Positions 7,647-16,972 of a stretch of 64,000 bases of DNA are shown piece after piece. Origin of the DNA: Clostridium paridis (GTDB lineage: Bacteria > Bacillota > Clostridia > Clostridiales > Clostridiaceae); contig NZ_JAESWA010000019.1 in the NCBI RefSeq assembly GCF_016765615.1, positions 124,001-188,000 on the forward strand, written 5' to 3'. The notes under the pieces were generated by a model. It did no database searches. It was not told where the DNA came from and worked only from the letters and a program-made list of their open reading frames with translations. Position numbers and translations under genes: made by a program. Position 1 is the first letter of the stretch; each line of letters begins with the position of its first letter.

Positions 7647-9842
7647 ATGAGTAAAATATTAGTTTTAGCAGAAAAACCTTCTGTGGGAAGAGAACTTGCT
7701 AGAGTTTTAAAGTGTAATAAAAAGGGAAACGGTTATATAGAAGGGGAAAAATATATAGTAACTTGGGCATTAGGACATTTAGTTACCCTAGCAGATCCAG
7801 AGGCGTATGATGATAAATATAAGGCTTGGAAGTTAGAAGATTTACCTATGCTTCCAAAACATTTAAAGCTTGTAGTTATAAAGCAAAGTGGAAAACAATT
7901 TAATGCTGTAAAAGAACAGTTAAATAGAAAAGATGTAAGTGAGATTGTTATAGCTACTGATGCAGGAAGAGAAGGAGAACTAGTTGCTAGATGGATTATC
8001 GAAAAGGCAAGGGTAAATAAACCAACTAAGAGACTTTGGATTTCATCCCAAACAGATAAGGCTATATTAGATGGTTTTAGAAATCTTAAGCCTTCATCTC
8101 AATATGATAATTTATATAAGGCAGCACAGTGTAGATCAGAGGCTGACTGGGTTGTAGGGCTAAATGTAACTAGAGCACTTACTTGTAAACATAATGCGCA
8201 GCTTACAGCTGGAAGAGTGCAGTCAGCAACTCTTGCTATGATTGTAAATCGTGAAGAAGAAATAAAGAATTTTAAACCAAAAGATTATTATGTAATTAAT
8301 GCAAAAGCGAAGGGTTTTACCCTAAGCTATAGAGATAAAAATAATAATAGTAATATTTTTGATTTAGATAGAGTAAATAAAATTCTTGCAGCGACAAAAG
8401 GTAAGGAAGCTAATGTAGTAGATGTTACTGAAAGTGCCAAGAAACAATTTGCACCAGCTCTTTATGATTTAACAGAGCTTCAAAGAGACGGTAATAGAAT
8501 ATATGGATATTCAGCAAAACAAACCTTATCAATAATGCAAAGACTATATGAAAACTATAAGATATTAACTTATCCAAGAACTGATTCAAGATATATTTCT
8601 AGCGATATAGTAGCAACACTTCCAGATAGATTAAAAGCTATATCCATAGGGAATTATAGAGCTTTAGCAACTGAAATATTAAAAGGAAAGATAAATGCTC
8701 ATAAAGGATTTGTTGATGATAGCAAGGTTAGCGATCACCATGCAATAATCCCAACCGAGGAAAAAGTCAATATAGGTCTTTTAAGTAGTGAAGAAAGACA
8801 TATTTATGAACTAGTAGTAAAGAGATTCTTAGCTGTAATGCTTCCACCTTATGAGTACATTCAAACAACAATAGTTTCTGATATAAATGGAGAAACTTTT
8901 GTAGCAAAAGGAAATGTTATAAAATCTAAAGGCTGGAAAAAAGTATATGATAGAGCTGATGATTTATCAGAGGATGAAGATGAGAGAGATAGCCAAGAAT
9001 TACCTAGCTTAAAGAAGGGTGACAAAATAAATATTTTATCAGTAGAAAGTAAAAAACAACAAACTAAACCTCCAGCAAGATTTAATGAAGGTACATTACT
9101 ATCAGCAATGGAGAAGCCACAAAAGTATGTAGCTATAGATAAGGCACATGCTAAAACATTGGGTGAAACTGGTGGCATAGGTACTGTTGCAACTAGAGCT
9201 GATATTATAGAAAAGTTATATAATATGTTCTATATAGAGAAGAATGGTAAGGAGATAATACCAACATCAAAAGGTAAGCAGCTTATAGAACTAGTTCCTG
9301 CAGAACTAAAATCTCCATTATTAACAGCAGAATGGGAAATGGAGTTAGAGCTAATAAGTAAAGGAAAGAAAAATCCTAATGATTTTATAGATAGAATGAG
9401 AAAGTATGCAGCTGAATTAGTTCAAGATGTAAAAGGCAGCAGTGATAAATTTAGACATGACAATATTACTGGAAAGAAGTGTCCTGAGTGTGGCAAGTAC
9501 ATGCTTGAAGTTAAAGGTAAGCATGGAGTAATGAACGTATGTCAAGATAGAGAGTGCGGACATAGAGAGAATGTAAGTAAATTTACTAATGCTAGATGTC
9601 CAGAATGCCATAAGAGACTAGAACTTAGGGGACAGGGTGAAGGTCAAATCTATGTATGTGCAAGTGCAACTTGTAACTTTAGAGAGAAAGCATCAGTGTT
9701 TAACAAGAGATTTGATAATAAAGAACATAAAAACAGTAAAAGAGATGTTCAAAATTATATGAAGAAAATGAAGAAAGAAGCAGAAGAAGTAGTTAATAAT
9801 CCATTTGGAGACTTAATGGCATTGTTTAATAAGGAAAAATAA
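7647..9842 (+). CDS. topB: DNA topoisomerase III (type IA)
   Basis: This 731-residue enzyme relaxes negatively supercoiled DNA and unlinks DNA by single-strand passage, and needs Mg2+. The N-terminal Toprim domain has the acidic DAGREGE motif at residues 105-111. The catalytic Tyr lies in LTYPRTDSRYIS near residue 309. The rest of the type IA gate domains follow to about 600. Two C-terminal zinc ribbons (CPECGKYM... and CPECHKRL..., residues about 612-690) extend it beyond the usual TopB core, as in many Firmicutes homologues. The start has an AAAGGA site. It is single, with a perfect hairpin terminator. Confidence 0.95.
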   Translation: MSKILVLAEKPSVGRELARVLKCNKKGNGYIEGEKYIVTWALGHLVTLADPEAYDDKYKAWKLEDLPMLPKHLKLVVIKQSGKQFNAVKEQLNRKDVSEIVIATDAGREGELVARWIIEKARVNKPTKRLWISSQTDKAILDGFRNLKPSSQYDNLYKAAQCRSEADWVVGLNVTRALTCKHNAQLTAGRVQSATLAMIVNREEEIKNFKPKDYYVINAKAKGFTLSYRDKNNNSNIFDLDRVNKILAATKGKEANVVDVTESAKKQFAPALYDLTELQRDGNRIYGYSAKQTLSIMQRLYENYKILTYPRTDSRYISSDIVATLPDRLKAISIGNYRALATEILKGKINAHKGFVDDSKVSDHHAIIPTEEKVNIGLLSSEERHIYELVVKRFLAVMLPPYEYIQTTIVSDINGETFVAKGNVIKSKGWKKVYDRADDLSEDEDERDSQELPSLKKGDKINILSVESKKQQTKPPARFNEGTLLSAMEKPQKYVAIDKAHAKTLGETGGIGTVATRADIIEKLYNMFYIEKNGKEIIPTSKGKQLIELVPAELKSPLLTAEWEMELELISKGKKNPNDFIDRMRKYAAELVQDVKGSSDKFRHDNITGKKCPECGKYMLEVKGKHGVMNVCQDRECGHRENVSKFTNARCPECHKRLELRGQGEGQIYVCASATCNFREKASVFNKRFDNKEHKNSKRDVQNYMKKMKKEAEEVVNNPFGDLMALFNKEK

Positions 9843-9850
9843 AGATTTAG

Positions 9851-9886
9851 AAGCCAGTAATGTGAAAATACATTACTGGCTTTTAC
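9851..9886 (+). terminator. Rho-independent terminator of topB
   Basis: A perfect 13-bp stem (9851-9863 with 9870-9882) has the 6-base loop GAAAAT and a T-rich 3' arm. Between here and the next gene (10030) I see no clear promoter. Confidence 0.88.
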
Positions 9887-10029
9887 AATAATTTTGAAAA
9901 ATATAAGATCATCTTTTTGTACTATGTAATACAAAATTTTACATATTAATTTGGTTAATGTACAATAAGATATAAGGAGATATGGAAAATATTTAAAGAT
10001 ATATAGCTCAACAAGGAGTGAACTTATAG

Positions 10030-10395
10030 ATGTATGAGAATGACTATATCATGAAAATGATAAAAGCAGCAATGCAGGTAATAAAGGCTATAGTTAAAGG
10101 GAGAGATGCTATAGAAAGTAGTATTGATGCAAAAAGTGATGATATCATAATTGGAGAAGATCAACTTCTTGAAATTATGGTTAATAAATATGTAAGTGAA
10201 GGGGATATTAATAAGGCTGAAAATCTTATATTTGAAGCATTGGAGTCACACAAATCCTCTAAAAATTTAGAAACAGCACTATCTTTTTATGATGAAATAA
10301 GTAAATGGGAAGATGAAAAGCTAATTAAATCAAATTTTACTAAAGAAGAAATTCTAGAAGGCTTAAACACAGTAAAAAAAATGTTTGATATGTAA
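10030..10395 (+). CDS. Small DUF6483-like protein
   Basis: This 121-residue, all-helical, acidic cytoplasmic protein starts MYENDYIMKMIKA. The N-terminal pattern (an aromatic-rich ENDYIMK stretch followed by an amphipathic helix) matches the small clostridial family usually named DUF6483, which I recall rather than can verify here. No catalytic motif is visible. The repeated helix pairs in residues 55-100 resemble a degenerate TPR-like fold. It has an AAGGAG site and precedes the PseB-like gene by 73 bases, so the two may share a transcript. The function is unknown. Confidence 0.7.
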   Translation: MYENDYIMKMIKAAMQVIKAIVKGRDAIESSIDAKSDDIIIGEDQLLEIMVNKYVSEGDINKAENLIFEALESHKSSKNLETALSFYDEISKWEDEKLIKSNFTKEEILEGLNTVKKMFDM

Positions 10396-10468
10396 CTAAA
10401 TCCTTAGGTGCAACATTCAATATAGTAAAAACATTATTAAGAGAACTGTTATAAAACAGGAGGAGTAT

Positions 10469-11473
10469 ATGTTAAATAACAAAACTATATTGATAACAGG
10501 AGGAACAGGCTCATTTGGAAGAAGTTTTGCAATACGATTATTAAAAGAGCATAATCCTAAAAAAATAATAATTTACTCCAGGGATGAATATAAACAATTT
10601 ATACTAAGAAAAGAATTAGAAAATATATTCCCTGAAAAAGCACATATGCTTAGATTTTTTATTGGCGATGTAAGAGATAAAGAAAGGCTTTATAGAGCCT
10701 TTGAAGGGGTTGACTATGTAATTCATGCAGCAGCAATGAAGCAGGTCCCAACATGTGAATATAATCCTTTTGAAGCTATAAAAACTAATATATATGGAGC
10801 CAAGAATGTAATAGACGCGGCTATTGACAAGAAGGTTAAGAAGGTTGTAGCACTTTCTACTGATAAGGCAGTAAATCCTATTAATTTATATGGAGGGACT
10901 AAGCTTGTATCAGATAAACTATTTATCTCAGCTAATTCCTATTCTGGAGAAGAAGGAACAATTTTTTCGCTTGTTAGATATGGTAATGTAGCAGGTAGCA
11001 GAGGATCGGTTATACCTTTTTTAAAGTCCATTATAGATAAAGGAGACAAAAAATTACCTATTACAGATGAAAGAATGACTAGGTTTTGGATAACTTTAGA
11101 CGAGGGTATAGATCTTGTATTAAAAGCATTAAAGGAAAGTAGAGGAGGAGAAACATTCATATCAAAAATTCCTTCATTCAAAGTAGTAGATTTAGCAAAA
11201 GCTATGTTAGGGAGTTGTGAACTTCAATATATCGGAATACGAGAAGGTGAGAAGCTTCATGAGGTCATGATAACCAAGGATGACTCAAGAAATACCTATG
11301 AATTTGATAAACACTTTATTATATATCCTAGTTTTGATTGGTGGGATTTTGATACACGGTTTATTGCAGGAGGGAAACTTATCAAGGAAGGGTTTGAATA
11401 TAACTCTGGAACCAATTCGGAATGGCTAGGAGTAGAAGAATTAAAAGAAAAATTAAATAACATTAAGGTATAA
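10469..11473 (+). CDS. PseB-like UDP-GlcNAc 4,6-dehydratase / polysaccharide biosynthesis protein
   Basis: This 334-residue extended short-chain dehydrogenase of the CapD/FlaA1/PseB group should bind NADP and convert UDP-GlcNAc to a 4-keto-6-deoxy sugar for glycan or flagellin modification. Visible are the Rossmann motif GGTGSFG (residues 10-16), the IGDVRD nucleotide pocket, HAAAMKQVP, and the catalytic stretch STDKAVNPINLYGGTKL near 130 with the Asp-Lys pair and Tyr expected for PseB. The length matches PseB. No pseC, pseH or other glycan genes are nearby, so it is an orphan and its product must be used by enzymes encoded elsewhere. It has an AGGAGG site. Confidence 0.88.
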   Translation: MLNNKTILITGGTGSFGRSFAIRLLKEHNPKKIIIYSRDEYKQFILRKELENIFPEKAHMLRFFIGDVRDKERLYRAFEGVDYVIHAAAMKQVPTCEYNPFEAIKTNIYGAKNVIDAAIDKKVKKVVALSTDKAVNPINLYGGTKLVSDKLFISANSYSGEEGTIFSLVRYGNVAGSRGSVIPFLKSIIDKGDKKLPITDERMTRFWITLDEGIDLVLKALKESRGGETFISKIPSFKVVDLAKAMLGSCELQYIGIREGEKLHEVMITKDDSRNTYEFDKHFIIYPSFDWWDFDTRFIAGGKLIKEGFEYNSGTNSEWLGVEELKEKLNNIKV

Positions 11474-11478
11474 GATTT

Positions 11479-11512
11479 ATAGCAGGAACAAATAGTTTCT
11501 GCTATTTGCACT
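11479..11512 (+). terminator. Possible terminator after the PseB-like gene
   Basis: An 11-bp stem with one G-T pair (11479-11489 with 11495-11505) and a 5-base loop AAATA; the T-tract after it is weak. Confidence 0.55.
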
Positions 11513-11530
11513 ATCTGAGTATAATTCCAG

Positions 11531-11559
11531 TTGACAGATAATAACCCTGCTAATACAAT
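11531..11559 (+). promoter_or_regulatory. Sigma-A promoter of the amino acid permease gene
   Basis: A consensus TTGACA (11531-11536) is 17 bases from TACAAT (11554-11559). The transcript would have a leader of about 65 bases with no obvious riboswitch. Confidence 0.8.
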
Positions 11560-11631
11560 AAATTTATTATGTAAGTATATAATCCAAAAATATCAGAATA
11601 AATTCTTTACAGCAAAGGAGAACTTAAATTT

Positions 11632-12957
11632 ATGCAAACTGAAAATAATGTTGAAAAAAACCTGAAAAAGCAAATAGGGTTATTTGAAGCTATAACAATG
11701 GTAATAGGCGTAGTTATAGGATCAGGTATTTTTTTTAAAGCCTCAGTAGTGTTTAGCAATGCTAAAACTCCTTTTCTAGGAATATTAGCATGGGTAGTAG
11801 GCGGAATTATTACTATAGCATCTGCACTTACAATAGCAGAAATTGCAGCAGCTATTCCTAAGACTGGTGGTGTATTTGTTTACCTAAAAGAATTATATGG
11901 AGAGAAGTGGGCATTTTTATATGGATGGGTGCAAACTCTTGTATACACGCCTAGTATAGTGGCGGCATTATCAATAGTTTTTGTAACTCAAGCAACATAT
12001 TTTATCCCAATGACAGGAACTGAGCAAAAAATATTAGCAATAGTAATCATTTTATTTATCTTCTTTGTAAATATCTTATCAACAAAACTAGGAAGTAAAG
12101 TACAGGCAGTTTCTACAGTAGCCAAGCTTATACCTATATTAGTAATTATAATTTTTGGATTGATTAATGGAGGAGCTCATAGTTTTGGAACCCCTGTAGC
12201 AAGTGCAGGAACAGTTGCAGCCACAGGTTTTGGAGCAGCTATGTTAGGAACCCTTTGGGCTTATGACGGATGGGTTGGAGTAGGAAACATGGCGGGAGAA
12301 CTTAAAAATCCTAAGAGAGATTTACCGAGATCAATCATTTTAGGATTACTTGTTACAATAGTTGTTTATATTACTATTAATATTGCGATATTAAACATAC
12401 TCCCTTTATCAAAGATTATGGCATCTGATAAAGTTGCTTCTGATGCTGCAGTTGTATTGTTTGGGAACTCAGGAGCTGCACTTATTGCAATAGGTATAAT
12501 GATTTCAATATTTGGTGCACTAAATGGATATTTATTAACAGGCGTTAGAATTCCTTTCGCTATGGCAAAGGACAATCTATTACCTTTTTCTAAAACAATA
12601 GGTAAGGTTCATGATAAGTTTGAGACACCATTAAATACCTTTATTTTAGAAGTTGTGCTTGCTATACTTTATGTACTAAGTGGGTCTTTTAATACATTAA
12701 CCAATTTAGCCGTGTTTGTTGTTTGGATATTCTTTGTAATGGCAGTAGCAGGAATTTTTATATTAAGAACTAAACATAAAGACATAGAAAGACCATATAA
12801 AGTACCTCTTTACCCTATAATTCCGATTATAGGAATAGTAGGTGGGATATATATATTAGTAAATACATTATTTACTGATACAAAAAATGCGATTTTTGGA
12901 ATAGTTATAACTTTAATAGGAATTCCAGTGTATATATACTTAAAGAAGAAATCATAA
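11632..12957 (+). CDS. APC family amino acid permease
   Basis: This 441-residue integral membrane protein has about 12 hydrophobic segments. The first helix carries the APC fold substrate-binding motif VIGSGIFFK (residues about 28-36), and helix 6 has LWAYDGWVGVGNMAGE, both typical of amino acid-polyamine-organocation transporters of the LAT/SteT/YfnA type. It is likely a proton- or antiport-driven amino acid carrier; the substrate is not defined by sequence. The AAAGGAG site is 11 bases from the ATG, a slightly long spacing. It is monocistronic, with its own promoter and terminator. Confidence 0.92.
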   Translation: MQTENNVEKNLKKQIGLFEAITMVIGVVIGSGIFFKASVVFSNAKTPFLGILAWVVGGIITIASALTIAEIAAAIPKTGGVFVYLKELYGEKWAFLYGWVQTLVYTPSIVAALSIVFVTQATYFIPMTGTEQKILAIVIILFIFFVNILSTKLGSKVQAVSTVAKLIPILVIIIFGLINGGAHSFGTPVASAGTVAATGFGAAMLGTLWAYDGWVGVGNMAGELKNPKRDLPRSIILGLLVTIVVYITINIAILNILPLSKIMASDKVASDAAVVLFGNSGAALIAIGIMISIFGALNGYLLTGVRIPFAMAKDNLLPFSKTIGKVHDKFETPLNTFILEVVLAILYVLSGSFNTLTNLAVFVVWIFFVMAVAGIFILRTKHKDIERPYKVPLYPIIPIIGIVGGIYILVNTLFTDTKNAIFGIVITLIGIPVYIYLKKKS

Positions 12958-12990
12958 AAATAAGAGCTTAAATGCTCTTATTTTTATTTG
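12956..12990 (+). terminator. Rho-independent terminator of the APC permease
   Basis: A perfect 12-bp stem (12956-12967 with 12974-12985) with a 6-base loop and T-rich tail starts inside the stop codon region. Confidence 0.88.
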
Positions 12991-13017
12991 AGGAAGAAAT
13001 AACTTAAGTAGTATAAT
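12988..13017 (+). promoter_or_regulatory. Probable azlCD promoter
   Basis: TTGAGG (12988-12993) is 18 bases from a perfect TATAAT (13012-13017), directly after the preceding terminator and 49 bases before azlC. Confidence 0.65.
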
Positions 13018-13065
13018 TTTTATAAACATATTTAAGCAGTAGGCAAAAACTTGAAAGGAGAAAAA

Positions 13066-13755
13066 ATGGGGCAAAACAAAAAATGGGATCATTTTAATCA
13101 AGGAATAAAAGCGGGGGTACCAATAGCATTGGGTTATATTCCAATAGCTATAACATTCGGGGCATTAGCAAAACAGGCAGCATTACCAACCTATGATATC
13201 TTAGTTATGAGTGCTTGGATGTATACTGGGGCTGGACAATTCATGGCAGTATCAATGTTTGCTTCAGGGGTAGGAGCAATGGAGATAATAATAGCTACAG
13301 GTATGTTAACATTAAGACATATTGTAATGGAATTAACTTTTCATAATAGATATAAAAAGTTAACATTTCCTTGGAGGTTTGGCTTGTCATTAGGTATTAC
13401 AGATGAGAGTTTTGCAGTTATATCTATGAAAAAAGATAAATCTCAAGAATATATGGCAGCACTTATGTTTACAGCGTATAGTTCATGGTTTTTAGGGACA
13501 TTAATAGGTTGTATATCAGCATCGATAATCCCTACTTGGTTAAGCAAAAGTATGGAAATTGGACTCTATGCACTATTTATATCACTTCTTATTCCAGCTT
13601 TATCAAAAAAATCAAAGCTTGGCTTTATAACCATAACAAGCATGGCTTTAAATTGGTGGATGAGTCAGTATATTAATAAAGGATGGGCAATTATTATTTC
13701 AATAATATTAGGTGCATCATTAGGAATATGGTTAATAGGAGATGAAGAGATATGA
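13066..13755 (+). CDS. azlC: AzlC family branched-chain amino acid exporter, large subunit
   Basis: This 229-residue membrane protein has about six helices and the AzlC/YgaZ features: FNQGIKAGVPIALGYIPIAITFG at the start, split here only for description, and a WMYTGAGQFMAVSMF segment near 50. With AzlD it forms a two-subunit exporter of leucine, valine or related amino acids and analogues. A longer frame begins at TTG 13051, but that codon is part of the ribosome binding site region; ATG 13066 is six bases behind AAAGGAG. It overlaps azlD by four bases (ATGA), a sign of translational coupling. Confidence 0.92.
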   Translation: MGQNKKWDHFNQGIKAGVPIALGYIPIAITFGALAKQAALPTYDILVMSAWMYTGAGQFMAVSMFASGVGAMEIIIATGMLTLRHIVMELTFHNRYKKLTFPWRFGLSLGITDESFAVISMKKDKSQEYMAALMFTAYSSWFLGTLIGCISASIIPTWLSKSMEIGLYALFISLLIPALSKKSKLGFITITSMALNWWMSQYINKGWAIIISIILGASLGIWLIGDEEI

Positions 13756-14051
13756 GGTATTTATTAGTGATACTTATTATGGGAGTAATAAGTCAGCTTT
13801 CAAGAATTACTCCATTATTTATAACTAGCAATTTTAAGTTTTCTAAAAGAGTTAATAAATTTCTTAGTGCAGTACCTTATGCAGCTTTGGGAGTAATGAT
13901 TTTTCCAGGGATTTTATCAGTAGGGAAGTATCCAATAGTTGGACTTGCAGGAGGAGTAATTGCAGCTATACTCACATATTTAAAGGTAAACATTATAGTA
14001 ATAATTGCAGCATCAGTAGCGGTTGTCGCAGCATTAAATTCATTTGTATAA
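13752..14051 (+). CDS. azlD: AzlD family branched-chain amino acid exporter, small subunit
   Basis: This 99-residue protein has four predicted membrane helices and the AzlD/YgaH hallmark SRITPLF near residue 18, AVPYAALGVMIFPG in the middle and a hydrophobic C-terminal helix. It is the small partner of the AzlC exporter and begins in the ATGA overlap with azlC. Its size is normal for the family. Confidence 0.92.
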   Translation: MRYLLVILIMGVISQLSRITPLFITSNFKFSKRVNKFLSAVPYAALGVMIFPGILSVGKYPIVGLAGGVIAAILTYLKVNIIVIIAASVAVVAALNSFV

Positions 14052-14140
14052 ATTAAGTAAATATAACTGAACTTTATTATTTATATTTGGTATATTATAA
14101 TTAACATATATTTTCCAAAAATCTCGCTTAAGGGGGAGTT

Positions 14141-15034
14141 ATGTATAAATTAAATGAAAGACCAATAGAAACTTCGGAAAATAGCTATGATGCTATAGAG
14201 ATAAATAAATATCATAAAACTGATTTGTTAAAAGATACAGAGGATAAAAGTAAAGATTTGATAAATAAATCTAAAAGTAATAAGGGAAAGTTAGGTATTG
14301 TAGGTATTATATTAGCTATATTAGTTAAAGCTAAAGGTTTGTTACTCTTAATTCTTTCAAAGTTTAAAATACTAATGTTGGTTTTTAAGCTTGGAAACTT
14401 TACGGCAACTCTACTATCAATGCTTTTCATGTTTATTATTTATGGAAAAGTTTATGGTATTGCATTTGGAGTAGGTTTTGTTTTGTTATTATTTTTTCAT
14501 GAAATGGGACATTTTATAATGGCAAAAAGATTGGGTGTTGATGTTTCTCTTCCACTATTCATTCCATTTGTAGGCGCTTTTATTAGATTGAAAGAGCAAC
14601 CTAAAAATGTTGAAGAAGAAGCGAAAATAGCCATTGCAGGACCTCTTTTTGGAAGCTTTATCGCTTTTATATGTCTAGGGTTTTATTTAGTTACTAAAGA
14701 TGATTTCTTATTAGCATTAAGTTATGCAGGTTGTTTTATTAATTTATTTAACCTTATACCTATATATCCGCTAGATGGAGGAAGGGTTGCATCTGCAATA
14801 TCACCATTTTTGTGGTTTTTAGGTATTCCTATAGCGATAATTGCTATATTTGTAAGCTTCAATCCTGTCATGCTGCTAATTTTATTATTAGGTATAATTC
14901 AATTGGTTAATAGGAAAAAAAATAATAGTAATTTATATTATGACTTAGAACCTTATGAACGAGTTGTTTTTGCAATAGAATATTTTGGATTAATTCTACT
15001 TTTAGGAATGACTATTTCATTTATAAGTAAATAA
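14141..15034 (+). CDS. M50 family (site-2 protease type) membrane metalloprotease
   Basis: This 297-residue protein is an intramembrane zinc protease of the SpoIVFB/S2P class. The first 60 residues are hydrophilic and Lys-rich, then a hydrophobic region leads to the zinc motif HEMGH near residue 120 and the second conserved motif NLIPIYPLDGGR near 205, whose Asp is the third zinc ligand. About six membrane segments are predicted. Family members cut membrane-embedded substrates such as anti-sigma factors or pro-sigma factors. No PDZ or CBS domain is seen, and no candidate substrate gene is adjacent. A GGGGGAG site precedes the ATG. Confidence 0.9.
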   Translation: MYKLNERPIETSENSYDAIEINKYHKTDLLKDTEDKSKDLINKSKSNKGKLGIVGIILAILVKAKGLLLLILSKFKILMLVFKLGNFTATLLSMLFMFIIYGKVYGIAFGVGFVLLLFFHEMGHFIMAKRLGVDVSLPLFIPFVGAFIRLKEQPKNVEEEAKIAIAGPLFGSFIAFICLGFYLVTKDDFLLALSYAGCFINLFNLIPIYPLDGGRVASAISPFLWFLGIPIAIIAIFVSFNPVMLLILLLGIIQLVNRKKNNSNLYYDLEPYERVVFAIEYFGLILLLGMTISFISK

Positions 15035-15041
15035 GAGCAAA

Positions 15042-15085
15042 AAAAATGATAGAAATCGAAGGCTGATTTCTATCATTTTTACATT
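15042..15085. terminator. Bidirectional terminator between convergent genes
   Basis: A perfect 16-bp stem (15042-15057 with 15065-15080) with a 7-base loop has A-rich and T-rich ends, so it can serve the M50 gene on the plus strand and the GNAT gene on the minus strand. Confidence 0.88.
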
Positions 15086-15961
15086 TTATACTATCCATCC
15101 TCTTAGTAGGAATCTGTTACTACTTTCTTTACTATAACCTTCATAATCTTTTAGCACAAAGCGTATATTTCCACGCATTAGTTTAAATTTGTTTTTTACT
15201 AGAAAGGTAATAAAATCTGTATATTTGCTATTAACTCTAAAAGTTACTCCGTCATTTGGTAATATATCAATTAAACTACTTATGAGCGAAATGAAAATTT
15301 CATTTTTATTATCACAGTTATCTACTAATCCCCACATATCTCCTAGTTGATTTTTATTATAAGTTATAAATCCTAATATCTCACCTTCCTTTTGGTAGTA
15401 GAATAGGCATCCTCCGTTATTTAAAGAATTTTGAATTTCACAAGTAAAATCATAGCTTTCATTTCGGGTTAGAGTAGAGATTTTACTAATTATCTCATTA
15501 AAATCTGAAGAATTAGTTTTCAGTGAGGTTACAGTTAATCCAGACTTGGCCAAAGTATCTGGGGTTCTTAGTACTAATGTGGGAAGAGTTAGAGTAAACC
15601 CTTTTTTTATATACAAAGATAGTGCAGAAGGATTGTCAGCAAGAGCTTCAAGCCCAATTATTTTACAATTTTTATTTTTAAGATACTCCATAGCTTTATC
15701 TAGAAGTTTTGAACCAATCCCTTTTCCGTATAGATTATTAGCTACTCCCAGTGGTCCAATATATCCTGTGTCACCTAAAGCTCTACAAAAAACAAAGCCT
15801 AATAGTTTGTTGTTCTCTATAGCCATGAAAGCTCCCTCTTTACAATCTCTAAGCATTGATAAGCCCATTTCCTTTGATCTGGGGATATCTCGATTGAAAG
15901 TTGTATAATCTAAATTTATAAATTCATCTAGATAATCTAAAGTTAAAATCTTAATTTCCAT
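15086..15961 (-). CDS. Tandem-GNAT acetyltransferase
   Basis: This 291-residue cytoplasmic protein starts with a complete GNAT domain: the acetyl-CoA loop region GPLGVANNLYGKGIGSKLL (Q/RxxGxG/A-like) near residues 69-88 and a DNPSALSLYIKKGF motif near 110. A second, diverged GNAT-like half follows (residues about 150-280), as in many Firmicutes two-domain GNATs. The acceptor is unknown. The start has a strong TAGGAGGT site. It is convergent with the M50 gene and divergent from the amino acid ABC operon. Confidence 0.85.
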   Translation of the reverse strand: MEIKILTLDYLDEFINLDYTTFNRDIPRSKEMGLSMLRDCKEGAFMAIENNKLLGFVFCRALGDTGYIGPLGVANNLYGKGIGSKLLDKAMEYLKNKNCKIIGLEALADNPSALSLYIKKGFTLTLPTLVLRTPDTLAKSGLTVTSLKTNSSDFNEIISKISTLTRNESYDFTCEIQNSLNNGGCLFYYQKEGEILGFITYNKNQLGDMWGLVDNCDNKNEIFISLISSLIDILPNDGVTFRVNSKYTDFITFLVKNKFKLMRGNIRFVLKDYEGYSKESSNRFLLRGWIV

Positions 15962-16027
15962 AAGGTACCTCCTAAAAGTGGTATATAAAATAGTTTATAT
16001 TAATTAATATTATATTACAAAAATATA

Positions 16028-16056
16028 TTGACATGTCCCCTTTAATGCTTTAGAAT
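16028..16056 (+). promoter_or_regulatory. Sigma-A promoter of the amino acid ABC operon
   Basis: TTGACA (16028-16033) is 17 bases from TAGAAT (16051-16056), giving a leader of about 30 bases before the first gene. Confidence 0.8.
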
Positions 16057-16094
16057 GATAAAGTAATAAAGTGATATTTAAGGGGGACAAATAT

Positions 16095-16901
16095 ATGAAA
16101 AAGAAAATTGCAGTGGTATTAAGTTTAGCTATGTTAGCTACAACATTTATAGCGTGTGGAAAGAAGTCAGATAAAACTGATTTAGCAAAAATAAAAGATA
16201 AGGGCGAAATGGTAGTTGGATTAGATGATACATTCGTACCAATGGGATTCAAAGATGATAATGGGGATATCAATGGATTTGATGTTGATTTAGCTAACGC
16301 CGTTGGGGAAAAACTAGGAGTAAAAGTTAAATTTCAACCAATAGATTGGACAATGAAAGAAAGCGAACTTAATGGTGGGAAAATAGATGTAATATGGAAT
16401 GGATATTCTATAACAGATGAAAGAAAAGAAAAAGTTGCATTTTCTAAACCATATTTAGAAAATAAGCAAGTTATTATAACACTAGCCAATTCTCCTATCA
16501 AAACTAAAGCAGATTTAAATGGAAAAAATGTAGCAGCTCAAAATGGTTCAAGTGCAGTAGATGCAGTTGAGAAGGAAGCAGATTTGGTTAAAACATTTAA
16601 GGGCGGAAAACTTGTAACTTTTGAAACTAATAATGACGCATTAATGGATTTAGAGGCTGGAAGAGTGGATGCAGTTGTTGGAGATGAAATCTTAATAAGA
16701 TATTATACTAATCAAAGAGGGGAATCTAAATATAAAGTTTTAGATGATAATTTTGGAACTGAAGAGTATGGTATAGGATTTAGAAAAGACGATAAAGAAT
16801 TCTTATCAGCAGTACAAAAGGCTTTAGATGAATTAAAAGCAGATGGAACTTCAAAGAAAATTTCAGAAAAGTGGTTTGGTAAGGATATAGTAAAGTCTTA
16901 A
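16095..16901 (+). CDS. Polar amino acid ABC transporter substrate-binding lipoprotein
   Basis: This 268-residue family 3 extracellular solute-binding protein has a lipoprotein signal ending FIAC (Cys21). Landmarks are GEMVVGLDDTFVPMGF with the GFDVDLANAVGEKLG segment, DVIWNGYSITDERK near 105 and the C-terminal ISEKWFG. It delivers a polar amino acid, cystine or a similar compound to the permease encoded next. A longer open frame begins upstream at 16071, but ATG 16095 has the AGGGGGA site and gives a proper signal peptide. It is the first gene of a three-gene operon. Confidence 0.93.
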   Translation: MKKKIAVVLSLAMLATTFIACGKKSDKTDLAKIKDKGEMVVGLDDTFVPMGFKDDNGDINGFDVDLANAVGEKLGVKVKFQPIDWTMKESELNGGKIDVIWNGYSITDERKEKVAFSKPYLENKQVIITLANSPIKTKADLNGKNVAAQNGSSAVDAVEKEADLVKTFKGGKLVTFETNNDALMDLEAGRVDAVVGDEILIRYYTNQRGESKYKVLDDNFGTEEYGIGFRKDDKEFLSAVQKALDELKADGTSKKISEKWFGKDIVKS

Positions 16902-16972
16902 GGTGAAATTAGTTGAACTAAGACTTTATAGTAAAGTAATCTTTAAATAAGTAATACAGGAGTGAATTTAAC

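Noticed and set aside
16034-16089. TGTCCCC and GGGGGACA forming an inverted repeat around the amino acid ABC promoter
   Set aside because: The left half lies between the -35 and -10 boxes and is not transcribed, and the right half is the ribosome binding site of the first gene, so an RNA hairpin is impossible and an operator is unsupported.
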